Source: an uncultured Odoribacter sp.
Lineage (GTDB): Bacteria; Bacteroidota; Bacteroidia; Bacteroidales; Marinifilaceae
NCBI GenBank assembly: GCA_944321165.1
Contig: CALUKE010000001.1
Span: 124,001 to 188,000 of the forward strand
Direction: 5' to 3'
DNA length: 64,000 nt
In this document: positions 48,268 through 58,110 of the stretch, one piece after another
Numbering within the stretch: position 1 is the stretch's first letter
Layout of the letters: each line of letters starts with the position of its first letter
Notes under the pieces: model-generated
Seen by the model: only the letters and a program-made list of their open reading frames with translations
Databases searched by the model: none
Told to the model about the DNA's origin: nothing
Program-made: the position numbers and the translations under genes

Positions 48268-48939
48268 ATGAAAAAAGCCATTGTTTTATTATCCGGAGGT
48301 TTGGACTCTACAACAGCCCTTTATTTAGCCAAAAGTCAGGGATTCGACGAAATCTATGCCCTGACTTTCGAATATGGACAAAAACACGATAAAGAACTGA
48401 AAAGTGCCATGGCCGTAGCCCGTGCGGCCGGAGTAAAGGAACATAAGATCGTCAACCTGTTGCTGAACCAATGGAATGGATGTGCCCTCACTGATCCAGC
48501 CATAGAAATAGAAAACGGAAATATCGAACGTCAAGAGATTCCGGCAACCTACGTCCCTGCCCGTAACATGGTATTTCTTTCGGTAGCAGCCTCCTGGGCC
48601 GATGCACTGGATATCACCGATATTTTTATCGGAGTCAGCGAAGTAGATTATTCCGGATACGTCGACTGCCGGGAGAACTTCATAAAGGCCATGGAAAAAG
48701 CCGTCAACCTGGGAACCGTACTCGGAGCAGAAAAAAAACAGCACATCACGATCCATGCTCCCTTCATGCACATGACCAAAGCAGAAGAGGTTAAACTGGG
48801 CGTAAAGCTCGGTGTCGATTTTGGATTGACCTGGACCTGTTACCGGGGAGGCGAACGTCCTTGTGGAACTTGTGACAGTTGCCTCTTACGAGCCAAAGCA
48901 TTCGCAGAAGCCAATGAAAAAGATCCTTTAGTATGCTGA
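48268..48939 (+). CDS. queC: 7-cyano-7-deazaguanine synthase
   Basis: A 223-residue ATP-pyrophosphatase that turns 7-carboxy-7-deazaguanine into the nitrile preQ0 with ammonia and ATP. The PP-loop [13 protein letters not shown] is at the N-terminus; the C-terminal zinc ligands are in [18 protein letters not shown]. It opens a queC-queD-queE operon and overlaps queD by 7 bases. The pathway leads to queuosine in tRNA or to deazaguanine DNA marks. No preQ1 riboswitch is seen upstream; a TAACTTCG element lies at 48234. Confidence 0.96.
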   Translation: MKKAIVLLSGGLDSTTALYLAKSQGFDEIYALTFEYGQKHDKELKSAMAVARAAGVKEHKIVNLLLNQWNGCALTDPAIEIENGNIERQEIPATYVPARNMVFLSVAASWADALDITDIFIGVSEVDYSGYVDCRENFIKAMEKAVNLGTVLGAEKKQHITIHAPFMHMTKAEEVKLGVKLGVDFGLTWTCYRGGERPCGTCDSCLLRAKAFAEANEKDPLVC

Positions 48940-49475
48940 TCAGAAAACAATTCAAATTCGAGGGAGCACACATTGTCCGCAACTGTTCCTCCCAAAGATG
49001 CCGGGAAAATATCCATGGTCATTCTTATATTGTCGAAGTATTCATTTCTTCCGACACCCTGGACAAGGGATACATGGTCATGGATTTTTGCCGTCTGGAC
49101 AAAGTCAAAGAATGGATCGAAAGTTTCGACCATTCTTACTCCCTGTGGCAGCAGGAAACACCCGATCTGAAGGACTTTATATACCGCTATAACCGAAGAG
49201 TAGCCGAAATTCCCATCTCTCCGTCTGCAGAAGGATATGCGCTGATGTTTGCCTATGTCATTGACAAAATCCTGCAACAAACAGACAGAGTCAACGGAGA
49301 AGGAAATATCCAGCTTTTTTCCGTACGGGTACACGAAACGGCCACCGGATATGCGGAAGCCTTTCGTGAAGATCTGAAATTGGTCAAGTTTCAAATGAAA
49401 GATATCCACTTTTCCGAAGGAATCACAGCTGACTGGAAATCTACGGATTGGTGGGAAAAACTATTAATGGAATAA
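48933..49475 (+). CDS. queD: 6-carboxytetrahydropterin synthase
   Basis: A 180-residue QueD/PTPS-family enzyme making 6-carboxy-5,6,7,8-tetrahydropterin from dihydroneopterin triphosphate. [30 protein letters not shown] holds the zinc histidines and the catalytic Cys region; DHSYSLW and [12 protein letters not shown] complete the active site. It is longer than E. coli QueD (about 120) owing to an insertion in the middle and a C-terminal extension ending DWWEKLLME. Overlaps queC; 7 bases before queE. Confidence 0.9.
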   Translation: MLIRKQFKFEGAHIVRNCSSQRCRENIHGHSYIVEVFISSDTLDKGYMVMDFCRLDKVKEWIESFDHSYSLWQQETPDLKDFIYRYNRRVAEIPISPSAEGYALMFAYVIDKILQQTDRVNGEGNIQLFSVRVHETATGYAEAFREDLKLVKFQMKDIHFSEGITADWKSTDWWEKLLME

Positions 49476-49482
49476 GTTAAGT

Positions 49483-50286
49483 ATGTTACTGGCAAAAGAC
49501 GGCATCTTTCCCATAACCAAAGACAAAAACGGAAATCCTTTGCCCTTGCTTCCAGCCTCCGGCCTTCCTTTTGCCGGTACGATACAGGGAGAAGGAAAAT
49601 TGTGTGGCATACCTTCCTTATTTGTCCGGGTAGCCGGATGTAATCTGCACTGCTGCTGGCAAAGCGTCGATGGAAAAACAGCTCCCTGTGATACCACTTA
49701 TGCAGCTTATCAAATAGAGCAAACTCTATCGCTTCCGATAGAAGATATTTGTGCTATCCTGCTGCAAAACAGCGATACCATCCGACACATCGTTCTGACA
49801 GGAGGTGAACCTTTACTTCAAGCAAAAGAACTAACAACCTTGTGTCAGTTATTAAAAAAGAATCGTAACTTCCATTTCACTTTAGAAACGAACGCAACTT
49901 TATTCAACAGAGAATTGGCAGAATGTATCGATCTGTTCAGCTTATCTCCCAAACTGTCCAGCTCCCACACCACCTCCTTTCGTCCCTCTGTACCCCGGCT
50001 CAACCCGGTTTGCATCCAGTATTACATTCAATATGCCCGACAATGCCAAAAAGATTTTCAACTGAAATTTGTCTATGCCTGTGAAGAAGATATTACAGAA
50101 ATCCGGGAACTGCTTTCTGGGCTGCAAGGCTGGCAAAATGAAGATATCCTGCTGATGCCTTTGGGCGGTACTCCGGAAATGATGCGAACCAATGCACAGA
50201 AAACATTGGAATATTGCCTTCGGAATGGTTGGCGCTATTGCGACAGACTACACATTTCCCTTTTCGGTGATCGGATCGGAGTTTGA
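49483..50286 (+). CDS. queE: 7-carboxy-7-deazaguanine synthase with unusual cluster loop
   Basis: A 267-residue radical SAM enzyme contracting the pterin ring to 7-carboxy-7-deazaguanine. TIQGEGKLCGIPSLFVRVAGC and VLTGGEPLL are family motifs. The iron-sulfur ligand loop is atypical: C53-NLH-C57-C58-W, then nine extra residues (QSVDGKTAP), then C69-DT, where the usual enzyme has CxxxCxWCDT. QueE variants with lengthened cysteine spacing are known (Burkholderia CX14CX2C type), so activity is likely. Third gene of the que operon; its stop lies 3 bases from that of convergent recQ. Confidence 0.88.
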   Translation: MLLAKDGIFPITKDKNGNPLPLLPASGLPFAGTIQGEGKLCGIPSLFVRVAGCNLHCCWQSVDGKTAPCDTTYAAYQIEQTLSLPIEDICAILLQNSDTIRHIVLTGGEPLLQAKELTTLCQLLKKNRNFHFTLETNATLFNRELAECIDLFSLSPKLSSSHTTSFRPSVPRLNPVCIQYYIQYARQCQKDFQLKFVYACEEDITEIRELLSGLQGWQNEDILLMPLGGTPEMMRTNAQKTLEYCLRNGWRYCDRLHISLFGDRIGV

Positions 50287-50288
50287 TT

Positions 50289-52190
50289 CTATTTCCAAAG
50301 TCCCAATACTGTCGGTGATTTATAACAGATTTTACCTTCATCCAGCAAGTTGCGTATCCGTTCGGTAACCTCTTTGCCCGACTCTTCAAATTCATGCAGC
50401 AGCTCCCGGATCTCAAAATCTTTTTTCTCCAGCAGAGTTAGAATTTTTTCCTCTATTTTCCGTCCATTTCCCCGATGCAGCTTTTTCTGTCCCAGACACA
50501 AATCACAGATTCCACATACCTCTTTTTCAGCCTGGCCGAAATAATCCATCAGATATAACTGCCGGCAGGCATATTCCGACTCGATATATCCGACCATACT
50601 TTCCACTTTATCGGCATAAGCTTTTTTTCGGTCTTCATAAGCCTCTTTACCGATGTGTAGATAAGAGGCCGGAACCCGAGGTTGATGGTAAACCACATAA
50701 GGACGATCATTCCCGGGAATATAACTGATAATCCTCCGGCGAGCCAACAACAGCAGACAATTGTACACTTCCTGCCGACTGCATCCTAACTTTTCCGCCA
50801 ACCCCTCTTCATCGACATAAGCATATTGCACAAAAATACCGGGATAATTCCGCAGAATATATTCAATCAACCGTTCCTGTAAAACAGTCTCCATCGGGAT
50901 TTTGTACAATTGATCCCGCATTACCAGAAAACTGATCTGCGAGCGGGCATGGACTTCTGTTGTACACTCCAGATAACCAGCAACTTGCAATACCTTTATC
51001 GCCGACAATACAGGCATTAGTTCCAATTGATAAATCTTGACAAAATATTCCGGATCGAATTCAAAAGCCTTTCCGTTACCACTTCCTTCTTCTACCCCGA
51101 AGAAATCGCCTAACAGACGATAGATTTGCCGAATGTATTTTTTATCTGGAAATCCTTGTTCAATTCTTTTCTTTAAAGCTGTCAGCGAAGCCTCGTTGTA
51201 TAGCAAAACAGCATATGCCTTCTGGCCATCCCGTCCAGCCCTTCCCGCTTCCTGGAAATAGGCTTCCGGACTGTCCGGTATGTCGAAATGTACCACCATC
51301 CGTACATCCGGCTTGTCGATTCCCATACCGAAAGCATTGGTAGCAACAATGACCGGTACCTCACCCCGTTTCCAAGCATTTTGTTTTTGTTCCCTCTGAA
51401 AAGAAGTCAAGCCGGCATGATAAAAATCTGCCGAAATACCTTTAGCCTGTAAAAAACGAGTCAATTCTTCTGCCGTCGCTCTTTTACGCACATATACAAT
51501 AGCACTCTGCGGTACACTGGACAATATATGCAACAATTCCCCCAATTTATCGTTTGCCTTCCGCACCACATAAGAAATATTCTCCCGGCGGAAACTCTTC
51601 GAAAGAACATGAGGAACAGCAAATTTCAAATGTTGCTGAATGTCTGCCGCGACCCGAGGCGTAGCCGTTGCAGTCAAGGCCAAAACCGGAACCTTCGGAA
51701 AATGATCCCGAATCTCTGCAATCCGCAAATAGGAAGGACGAAAATCATATCCCCACTGCGAAATGCAATGGGCCTCATCGACCGCCAAAAGAGACAAGGA
51801 CATCTGTTTCAAGTAACGACGAAAATATTCCGAAGCCAAACGTTCCGGAGAAACATATAAAAAACGTATTCTCCCGGCCATGGCCTTGTGAATGATCGAT
51901 TCCGCCTGACGACTGTCCAAACCGGTATATATGGCGGCCGCATCTATGCCCCGTTTCTGCAATTCCTCCACCTGGTCCTTCATCAACGCAATCAAAGGGG
52001 TGATGACCAGACAAATTCCTTCCTTCAACAAAGCAGGCACTTGATATGTGATCGACTTGCCTCCCCCCGTCGGCATCAATGCCAACGTATCCCGTCCTTC
52101 CAATACGGAAAGAATGATATCCTCCTGCAAGCTACGAAATTCCTCGTATCCCCAATATTGTTTCAATATTTCCCGAATCCTGGTTTTCAT
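50289..52190 (-). CDS. recQ: ATP-dependent DNA helicase RecQ
   Basis: A 633-residue 3'-5' helicase. FRSLQEDIILSVLEGRDTLALMPTGGGKS holds motif 0 and Walker A; VDEAHCISQWGYDFRPSY is the DEAH-box and aromatic loop; GRAGRDGQ is motif VI. The zinc cysteines are in CRQLYLMDYFGQ..CGICDLC. The C-terminal tail is winged-helix only; an HRDC domain is not evident. The start was set at MKTRIREILKQYWGYEEF; a longer frame upstream crosses the promoter. It may act in recombination repair and is divergent from the PPIase cluster. Confidence 0.94.
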   Translation of the reverse strand: MKTRIREILKQYWGYEEFRSLQEDIILSVLEGRDTLALMPTGGGKSITYQVPALLKEGICLVITPLIALMKDQVEELQKRGIDAAAIYTGLDSRQAESIIHKAMAGRIRFLYVSPERLASEYFRRYLKQMSLSLLAVDEAHCISQWGYDFRPSYLRIAEIRDHFPKVPVLALTATATPRVAADIQQHLKFAVPHVLSKSFRRENISYVVRKANDKLGELLHILSSVPQSAIVYVRKRATAEELTRFLQAKGISADFYHAGLTSFQREQKQNAWKRGEVPVIVATNAFGMGIDKPDVRMVVHFDIPDSPEAYFQEAGRAGRDGQKAYAVLLYNEASLTALKKRIEQGFPDKKYIRQIYRLLGDFFGVEEGSGNGKAFEFDPEYFVKIYQLELMPVLSAIKVLQVAGYLECTTEVHARSQISFLVMRDQLYKIPMETVLQERLIEYILRNYPGIFVQYAYVDEEGLAEKLGCSRQEVYNCLLLLARRRIISYIPGNDRPYVVYHQPRVPASYLHIGKEAYEDRKKAYADKVESMVGYIESEYACRQLYLMDYFGQAEKEVCGICDLCLGQKKLHRGNGRKIEEKILTLLEKKDFEIRELLHEFEESGKEVTERIRNLLDEGKICYKSPTVLGLWK

Positions 52191-52206
52191 CTCTTGACTT
52201 TGTGAA

Positions 52207-52214
52207 CAAAGATA
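52207..52214 (-). promoter_or_regulatory. -7 element for recQ
   Basis: The minus strand at 52214-52207 reads TATCTTTG, an exact match 16 bases before the recQ ATG at 52190, supporting that start. Confidence 0.5.
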
Positions 52215-52269
52215 GTGAATATTGAAAATTATTTCGTACTTTCGTCCATCCAAAAGATAAAGTTGAAAC

Positions 52270-53106
52270 ATGAGATCGGCCGTATTTGTTATTCTGATTT
52301 TGATTCTTGCTGCCTGCAAACCGAAAAGAGAGCAGGAACCGCCGGTGGCACAAGTGTTCGAAAGTACCTTGTCACGCCACGAAATCATGGACTTTATCCC
52401 GAGCGGAACCTCCCGCGAAGACAGCCTGCTGATCGCCCAGAATTACATCCGAAATTGGATAACTCAAAAATTGCTGTTGCACAAAGCCATCGAAAACCTG
52501 TCCGATGAAGAAATGAACATTCAAAAACAAGTGGAAGACTACCGGACCTCCCTGTTGATCTACCGATACAAACAGAAACTGATCACCCAGCGTCTGCAGG
52601 ACGAAATCAAAACGGAAGACATTGAAAATTATTATAACCAAAACGAAAAGAATTTTATTCTTCCAACCCCCATCGTTAAAGCCGTATTTTTTATCCTCCC
52701 GAAAAATGCCCCCAATCTGAAAGAAGTAAAAAAATGGTTCAAATCGGACAAAGCCAACGACCTGGATAACCTGGAAGACTATTGCCTGACCCATGCAAAA
52801 AAATACGATAAGTTTAAGAACAAATGGATAGAAGCCAAATATATTCTGAACCTGATTCCCGGAGATTTCGATACCCTGGAAAAAGAAATCCTGGAAAAGA
52901 AAAACATTGAAAAAGAAGATGATGAAAATTATTATTTTCTGAAAATCAAAGAAATGTGCCGAGAACAGACCTTGGCTCCCCTGGAATATGTAGAGGAAGA
53001 GATTATTCTCATACTAAAAAATAAAAAGAAACTGCAATTCGAAAATGAACTCGAAAAACAGATTACGGAAGAGGGATTCCGCAAAAAGTATGTAAAAATT
53101 TACTAA
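52270..53106 (+). CDS. lipoprotein related to peptidyl-prolyl isomerase chaperones
   Basis: A 278-residue lipoprotein; the signal peptide ends LILAACKPK with Cys16 as lipid site. The helical N-terminal part (ENLSDEEMNIQKQVEDYRTSL and following) resembles the SurA chaperone domain, and the YYNQNEKNFILP region resembles the entry to a parvulin domain, though the domain itself (about 130-240) is diverged and may lack isomerase activity. First of three genes for outer-membrane biogenesis; it probably assists folding of envelope proteins. Confidence 0.72.
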   Translation: MRSAVFVILILILAACKPKREQEPPVAQVFESTLSRHEIMDFIPSGTSREDSLLIAQNYIRNWITQKLLLHKAIENLSDEEMNIQKQVEDYRTSLLIYRYKQKLITQRLQDEIKTEDIENYYNQNEKNFILPTPIVKAVFFILPKNAPNLKEVKKWFKSDKANDLDNLEDYCLTHAKKYDKFKNKWIEAKYILNLIPGDFDTLEKEILEKKNIEKEDDENYYFLKIKEMCREQTLAPLEYVEEEIILILKNKKKLQFENELEKQITEEGFRKKYVKIY

Positions 53107-53191
53107 ACTTGCAGCAGTCCTTCTCCATATGAAAGAAAAATAGTAGTTTAGAGGGCTCAAATTTTAATCGTGTAACAACAAACTAACACAT

Positions 53192-54529
53192 ATGAAAAAG
53201 TATTTATTATTACTTGTTCTATCTTTCACTTTCAGTTTTCTTTCTGCACAAAAAAATGTCGTAGACAAAATCGTAGCAATTGTCGGTGAAGAAATCATTT
53301 TACAATCAGACATTGAAAATGCCTATCTGCAACAGCAGGGACAGGGGCTGATTTCCTCTTCCTCCAACTACAAGGCAGAAATTCTGGAACAGCAACTGAT
53401 GCAGAAACTATTGATGGCACAAGCCCAGATAGACAGTATCGTCGTTTCGGATGAAGAGGTTGAAAATGCCATCTCCAACCAGATCGACTTTTTCATCAGC
53501 AATATCGGTTCGCAAGAACGTCTGGAGAAATACTTCGGCAAATCCCTGCAGGAAATCAGAGACGATATGCGTACTCCCCTCCGGGAACAATTGATTACCC
53601 AGCAAATGCAACAAAAAATCGTTGAAAAAATCCGGATCACACCATCTGAAGTACGGAATTATTTTAAACGTATCCCCAAAGACAGCCTGCCGGACATGCC
53701 CGATCGTTATGTATTACAACAAATCGTTTTACGTCCGGATGTCAGCGAAGCGGAAAAAGAGAGAATTCGCGAACAATTACGGTCTTTCCGCGAACAGATC
53801 CTGTCCGGAGAAAAAACATTCAATACCCTGGCAGTTTTATATTCTGAAGACGGAACTGCTCCCCGGGGAGGAGAACTGGGATACAAGTCAAAAAAGGAAT
53901 TAGACCCGGCTTTTGCTGAAGCAGCTTTCAGTCTGAAACCCGGAAGGATATCCAAGATCGTCGAGTCGGAATACGGATTTCACATCATCCAACTCATCGA
54001 CCGCCAAGGTGAAAAAATCAATGTCCGCCACATCATTCTTCAACCCAAAGTTTCCGAAACAGAAAAACAGGAGGCATTAAATCGGCTGGATACCATTCGG
54101 CAATACATCACCGACGGAAAAATGACTTTCGAAGAAGCCGCCTATTATTTTTCCACAGACAAAAAAACCCGGAACAACGGAGGATTATTTGCAGATCCCG
54201 AGACTGCCGAGGCCAAAATTGCTCGCGCCGATATTCCGGGCGACATGGCACGGGAAGTCAATAAACTGAAAACCGGAGAAATCTCCCAACCCTTCATCAG
54301 CCATTCCAATGGGCAGGAAGAATATAAAATCGTCAAGGTAAAAGAGTTTTATCCCCGTCACAAAGCCAATCTGGATGAAGACTGGCAAAACTTCGAACTG
54401 ATGCTGCAGCAGGAAAAACAAATGGAAAAACTAGAAAAGTGGATCAAGGAAAAACAGGCAGACACTTACATTCATATCGACGACAGTTATAAAGACAGCA
54501 AATTCCGTTATGACGGATGGATCAAATAA
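53192..54529 (+). CDS. SurA-like periplasmic peptidyl-prolyl isomerase
   Basis: A 445-residue secreted chaperone with signal peptide (about residues 1-20). The N-terminal SurA helices start KNVVDKIVAIVGEEIILQSDIENAYLQQ. Two parvulin domains follow: the first (about 170-275) with VLYSEDGTAPRGGELGYKSKKELDPAF and YGFHIIQLIDR, the second (about 280-385) with ISTDKKTRNNGG-type residues. It would escort outer-membrane proteins through the periplasm. The following OstA-like gene makes an LPS/outer-membrane assembly cluster. Confidence 0.9.
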   Translation: MKKYLLLLVLSFTFSFLSAQKNVVDKIVAIVGEEIILQSDIENAYLQQQGQGLISSSSNYKAEILEQQLMQKLLMAQAQIDSIVVSDEEVENAISNQIDFFISNIGSQERLEKYFGKSLQEIRDDMRTPLREQLITQQMQQKIVEKIRITPSEVRNYFKRIPKDSLPDMPDRYVLQQIVLRPDVSEAEKERIREQLRSFREQILSGEKTFNTLAVLYSEDGTAPRGGELGYKSKKELDPAFAEAAFSLKPGRISKIVESEYGFHIIQLIDRQGEKINVRHIILQPKVSETEKQEALNRLDTIRQYITDGKMTFEEAAYYFSTDKKTRNNGGLFADPETAEAKIARADIPGDMAREVNKLKTGEISQPFISHSNGQEEYKIVKVKEFYPRHKANLDEDWQNFELMLQQEKQMEKLEKWIKEKQADTYIHIDDSYKDSKFRYDGWIK

Positions 54530-54540
54530 ATAGCGGGAAA

Positions 54541-56067
54541 ATGTATTTAAAGCGCCTGTTCCTTTTATATTTCATTGGCATCGGATTTTCAGCACTCTCA
54601 CAACAAAAAGAGGTGATCGATATCATCCATGCAGATATATATGCGGTAAATACCAGAAGCAATATTGACAGTCTGCTCGGTAATGTCGAATTAAGGCATA
54701 AAAACATGCTCATGTACTGCGATCGGCTTTACAACCATCGCGACAGCAATTACGTGGAAGCTTTTGGCAATGTACACGTCATTCAAAACGATACCCTGCA
54801 AATGTGGGGAGATTTTATGGTTTACAACGGGAATACCGAACTGGCAAAAGTCAGACAGAACGTAATCATGAAAGATCCCAAAATTACCCTGACAACCAAT
54901 TTTCTGGATTACGACGCAGCCAACCGAATCGGACATTATTTCAACCAGGGAACCATCAAAGACAGTGTCAACACTCTGATCAGTGATATCGGCTACTACT
55001 ACCTGGCTGCCAATGAAATGTTCTTCAAAGACAGTGTCAAGGTATACACTCCCGATTATACCATGTATTCCGACACACTGAAATATCAAACGGAAAGCAA
55101 AATCATCACCATATTGGGACCCACCAATATTTATGGAGAGAACCGAACCCTTTATTCAGAAAACGGCTGGTACAATTCTTTAACTTCCCACGCTGAACTG
55201 TACAAGAACAACCGTCTAACCTACAATGAATACATCGGAAAGGCGGATACCTTGGTTGTCGACAGTATTTCCGGTACCGCCATCATGCACCAGAACATCC
55301 ATCTTTACGATACGGTCAATAACGTCATCGTCGAAGGCAATTACGGAGAAGTGCTGAAAAACAACGATTATGCTTTCGTCACCAAGCGAGCCTTGCTGAT
55401 TCTGGTCGGGCAGACAGATTCTCTCTTTGTACATGGAGATACCCTTTCCACCAGTAAGGATTCTTTGGGAAATAACATCATGAAAGCATATTACAATACC
55501 AGATTCTACAACCCGGAACTTCAGGGTTTGTGTGATTCCATGAGTTTTCCCGTCGTCGATTCAACGGTATACCTGTATGGGACCCCCATCGTATGGGCCA
55601 GCGGCAACCAATTGACAGGAACAACAATCGACATGCACATGAAAAACAACGAAGTGGATCTTTTTCATCTCAATGAAAAAGCCATGATCGTCAATCAGCT
55701 GGATAGCCTGAAATTCAACCAGATCAAAGGACGTAATATGACCGGTTACATCGATCAAAACGAGCTGCATCTGGTCTTGGTCGACGGTAATGGAGAATCG
55801 ATCTACTATCCGGACGATCAAGGTGTCATTATCGGTCTGAATAAAACTGTCAGTTCCCAGATCAAAATCCATTTAAAAGAGAAAAAAGTTCACCGTATCC
55901 TGTTCATCAACAAACCCGAAGGAACTTTAAATCCGATCTTTTTAGTCAAACCGGAAGAACGCTTTTTAAAAGATTTTGAATGGCATATCGAAAAACAACC
56001 GAAACAAAAAGAAGACATTTTTAAAGATTCTCCGAATAAACAAACTCAAACGGCTGCCTCCGAGTGA
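54541..56067 (+). CDS. OstA-like lipopolysaccharide-export protein
   Basis: A 508-residue exported protein with signal peptide (MYLKRLFLLYFIGIGFSALS). The rest is a repeated beta-strand pattern like the LptA/OstA fold: IHADIYAVNTRSNIDSLLGNVELRHKNM, EAFGNVHVIQNDTLQMWGDFM, repeated through the first 350 residues. It is longer than E. coli LptA and lacks an LptD barrel. It may bridge lipopolysaccharide across the periplasm. Start at Met 54541; an ATG at 54517 overlaps the upstream gene and adds an atypical extension. Confidence 0.8.
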   Translation: MYLKRLFLLYFIGIGFSALSQQKEVIDIIHADIYAVNTRSNIDSLLGNVELRHKNMLMYCDRLYNHRDSNYVEAFGNVHVIQNDTLQMWGDFMVYNGNTELAKVRQNVIMKDPKITLTTNFLDYDAANRIGHYFNQGTIKDSVNTLISDIGYYYLAANEMFFKDSVKVYTPDYTMYSDTLKYQTESKIITILGPTNIYGENRTLYSENGWYNSLTSHAELYKNNRLTYNEYIGKADTLVVDSISGTAIMHQNIHLYDTVNNVIVEGNYGEVLKNNDYAFVTKRALLILVGQTDSLFVHGDTLSTSKDSLGNNIMKAYYNTRFYNPELQGLCDSMSFPVVDSTVYLYGTPIVWASGNQLTGTTIDMHMKNNEVDLFHLNEKAMIVNQLDSLKFNQIKGRNMTGYIDQNELHLVLVDGNGESIYYPDDQGVIIGLNKTVSSQIKIHLKEKKVHRILFINKPEGTLNPIFLVKPEERFLKDFEWHIEKQPKQKEDIFKDSPNKQTQTAASE

Positions 56068-56081
56068 GACAGCCGTTTGAG
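56045..56081. terminator. 12-bp hairpin at the end of the OstA-like gene
   Basis: CTCAAACGGCTG (56045-56056) and CAGCCGTTTGAG (56070-56081) form a perfect stem; the stop codon lies in the loop. It serves both convergent genes. Confidence 0.65.
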
Positions 56082-56138
56082 GCATATTCCTGGCCATTCA
56101 TTCCAATTGTACAAGAAAAATATCCGAACTTTCCGTTT

Positions 56139-57314
56139 TTATTCCTCGAAATAAACCGAATAACGGTTCCAGAATTCATCATTTGCCTGAATATCTTCAT
56201 AATAGATCCGTCCTTCAATCGGAGTCGGAGCATTCATTTCAACCCGCGTTGTGATATATTCCAATTCTCCCTGAACTTCTTTTCCTTCTTCCCGATAAGA
56301 ATATTCCACCGTCACCCCGCTCAAGAAATATACAGATCTCACTTTTTTATAGGTTGTCGTAAGAGTCATTTTGACATCGCTTTTCGGTTTTTCATTGATT
56401 GCCACCAAATTGCGTCCTAAAATATTGAAGTTTCTGGAAGTGATATGGGTTACATTCTTCAGAACTGCCATATCTTTCCGATTGATGTAAATTTCTCCCT
56501 CATATGTTTGAACTGCCGGATCGCCAGTCGTCGATATGGAAGGCTGATTCGCCTGATAACTGATGACCTGCACAGAATCACCCTCATAAATCATTTTTGC
56601 CTTTCCTTTCAGTTTATAATCACGGGAATTCACAATATCCAGTACATTACGGGTATTCCGAACAATATCGGCAGTCAAAATATCATCAAAATTCATAAGT
56701 CCGTCCTTAACCGAAGTTGCTTCCCGATCCCGACGCACCTCGTTGAATCTGTAATTCAAATCCTTGAAAGCCGATGCCACATCATCCCGATGATACCCCT
56801 GCGCGTCATAGATTGTCACAGTAGCTTCCTTCATCCGTTGAAGAGTATCTTCCTGATGCCAATATTTGAAATAACCTTCATAATTATAAGGTTTATCTAT
56901 ATAATTTTTACTGATATTCGACACAACATTTTGCAACATTTTCTTATATACAAGCAACTGCCCGTATACATCCACCTCTCCGATCCCATAACTGACGGGT
57001 TGCAGGGAAATCTTCAGATTCGGTTTATCTTGCATTTCATATACTTTCATCTCTTTCGGTGCATAACCGACTGCCGAAAAACGAACCACATGCGTTGCAT
57101 AACGGTCGGGAATTACCAATTCGAACTGTCCGTCCATATCCGAAGCCACTCCGGCAACTGTTCCCAGCAATCCTAAATTGACAAAAGCTACCGGTTCTCC
57201 GGTTTTTCCATCCAAAACGGTTCCCTTTAACACAATTTTTCCGTCCTCTTGTGCCCGTCCTACAGACAAAGCGCCCCATATCAATAACGTCATTAACAGT
57301 AATTTTCTACCCAT
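56139..57314 (-). CDS. exported protein with carboxypeptidase-regulatory-like domain
   Basis: A 391-residue protein. After a signal peptide (about 1-22, ending GRAQ) residues 28-110 form a carboxypeptidase D regulatory-like beta-sandwich (LKGTVLDGKTGEPVAFVNLGLLGT; VVRFSAVGYAPKEM). The remaining 280 residues, beta-rich, are a domain common in Bacteroidota envelope proteins of this kind (YKKMLQNVVSNISKNYIDKPYNYEGYF; YEGEIYINRKDMAVLKN). No barrel or TonB box is present. Function unknown. Start at Met 57314 or two codons upstream (57320). Confidence 0.7.
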   Translation of the reverse strand: MGRKLLLMTLLIWGALSVGRAQEDGKIVLKGTVLDGKTGEPVAFVNLGLLGTVAGVASDMDGQFELVIPDRYATHVVRFSAVGYAPKEMKVYEMQDKPNLKISLQPVSYGIGEVDVYGQLLVYKKMLQNVVSNISKNYIDKPYNYEGYFKYWHQEDTLQRMKEATVTIYDAQGYHRDDVASAFKDLNYRFNEVRRDREATSVKDGLMNFDDILTADIVRNTRNVLDIVNSRDYKLKGKAKMIYEGDSVQVISYQANQPSISTTGDPAVQTYEGEIYINRKDMAVLKNVTHITSRNFNILGRNLVAINEKPKSDVKMTLTTTYKKVRSVYFLSGVTVEYSYREEGKEVQGELEYITTRVEMNAPTPIEGRIYYEDIQANDEFWNRYSVYFEE

Positions 57315-57373
57315 AATCATCAGTACTTTTAGTAATTCAAGCTTTTTTACGTTACGTTTCTATTTTATTTTTA

Positions 57374-57381
57374 TATATTTG
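57374..57381 (+). promoter_or_regulatory. -7 element for the coiled-coil lipoprotein
   Basis: TATATTTG, an exact -7 match, with a leader of about 60 bases before the ATG at 57448. Confidence 0.45.
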
Positions 57382-57447
57382 CCCCAAAGTAAGCAATTAT
57401 AATGCTTAAAACCAAAATGTGTCAATAAATAATTAGAATCACTCCAT

Positions 57448-58098
57448 ATGAGAAAAACTATTTTATACATCAGCGGATTTATTTTAATATCTTCTTTATC
57501 AGCATCTTGTGTTTCTAAGAAAAAATTTGAAGAATTAGCTCGGGCGAAAAGAGAAGTCGACAGGGATCTACTCGACCTGAAACGGGATAAAAAACAGCTG
57601 GAGGAACAATTACAGTCCACCAAAGATGAATTCAATACCATTCGTTATAAATTGACGGAAAACAACGCGGTAAAAGACAAAACCATCGACCAGTTGTATA
57701 CCAAACTCCGTTCGTTGGAAAGTAAACAAGTTGAATTGAAATCGGAATTGAGTGATGTAGCAGACCAGATCAAAACTACCACCCAATCAAGCAATGAACA
57801 GATTGCCTCTTTGGAAAGCAGCCTGCAAAAAGTTTCAAATGAACGAGATCAGTTGCGCAAACAACTGAATGAAGTGCAAACCAACCTGGAATTCGAAAAC
57901 CGGAAAATAAAGGCAGAATTGGCAACAGCCAATACCAAAATGCAAAGTCAGACCGGGGAAGTCGAAAAGCTTAAAGCCGAAAACGAAGAAATCAATAAAA
58001 AACTGAACTGGATCAGAAAAACCAAAGCAGATGCCGATGCAGAAATCAAAAAACTGACCAATCAGGTAAATTTACTGAAAAAAGAACTGAAACAATAA
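57448..58098 (+). CDS. coiled-coil lipoprotein
   Basis: A 216-residue lipoprotein; the signal peptide ends LSASC with Cys21. The rest is almost entirely charged heptad-rich helix (ARAKREVDRDLLDLKRDKKQLEEQL, QIASLESSLQKVSNERDQLRKQL), a long coiled coil, with no OmpA-type domain at the end. It could span the periplasm as a structural rod. The family is unrecognised, though similar N-terminal halves occur in OmpA proteins of the phylum. It is followed after 12 bases by the CCGxH-motif gene. Confidence 0.7.
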   Translation: MRKTILYISGFILISSLSASCVSKKKFEELARAKREVDRDLLDLKRDKKQLEEQLQSTKDEFNTIRYKLTENNAVKDKTIDQLYTKLRSLESKQVELKSELSDVADQIKTTTQSSNEQIASLESSLQKVSNERDQLRKQLNEVQTNLEFENRKIKAELATANTKMQSQTGEVEKLKAENEEINKKLNWIRKTKADADAEIKKLTNQVNLLKKELKQ

Positions 58099-58110
58099 CA
58101 GTTTCTGAAA

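Noticed and set aside
56445-57176. 243-codon plus-strand frame opposite the regulatory-domain protein
   Set aside because: Isoleucine- and histidine-rich antisense shadow without a plausible start signal.
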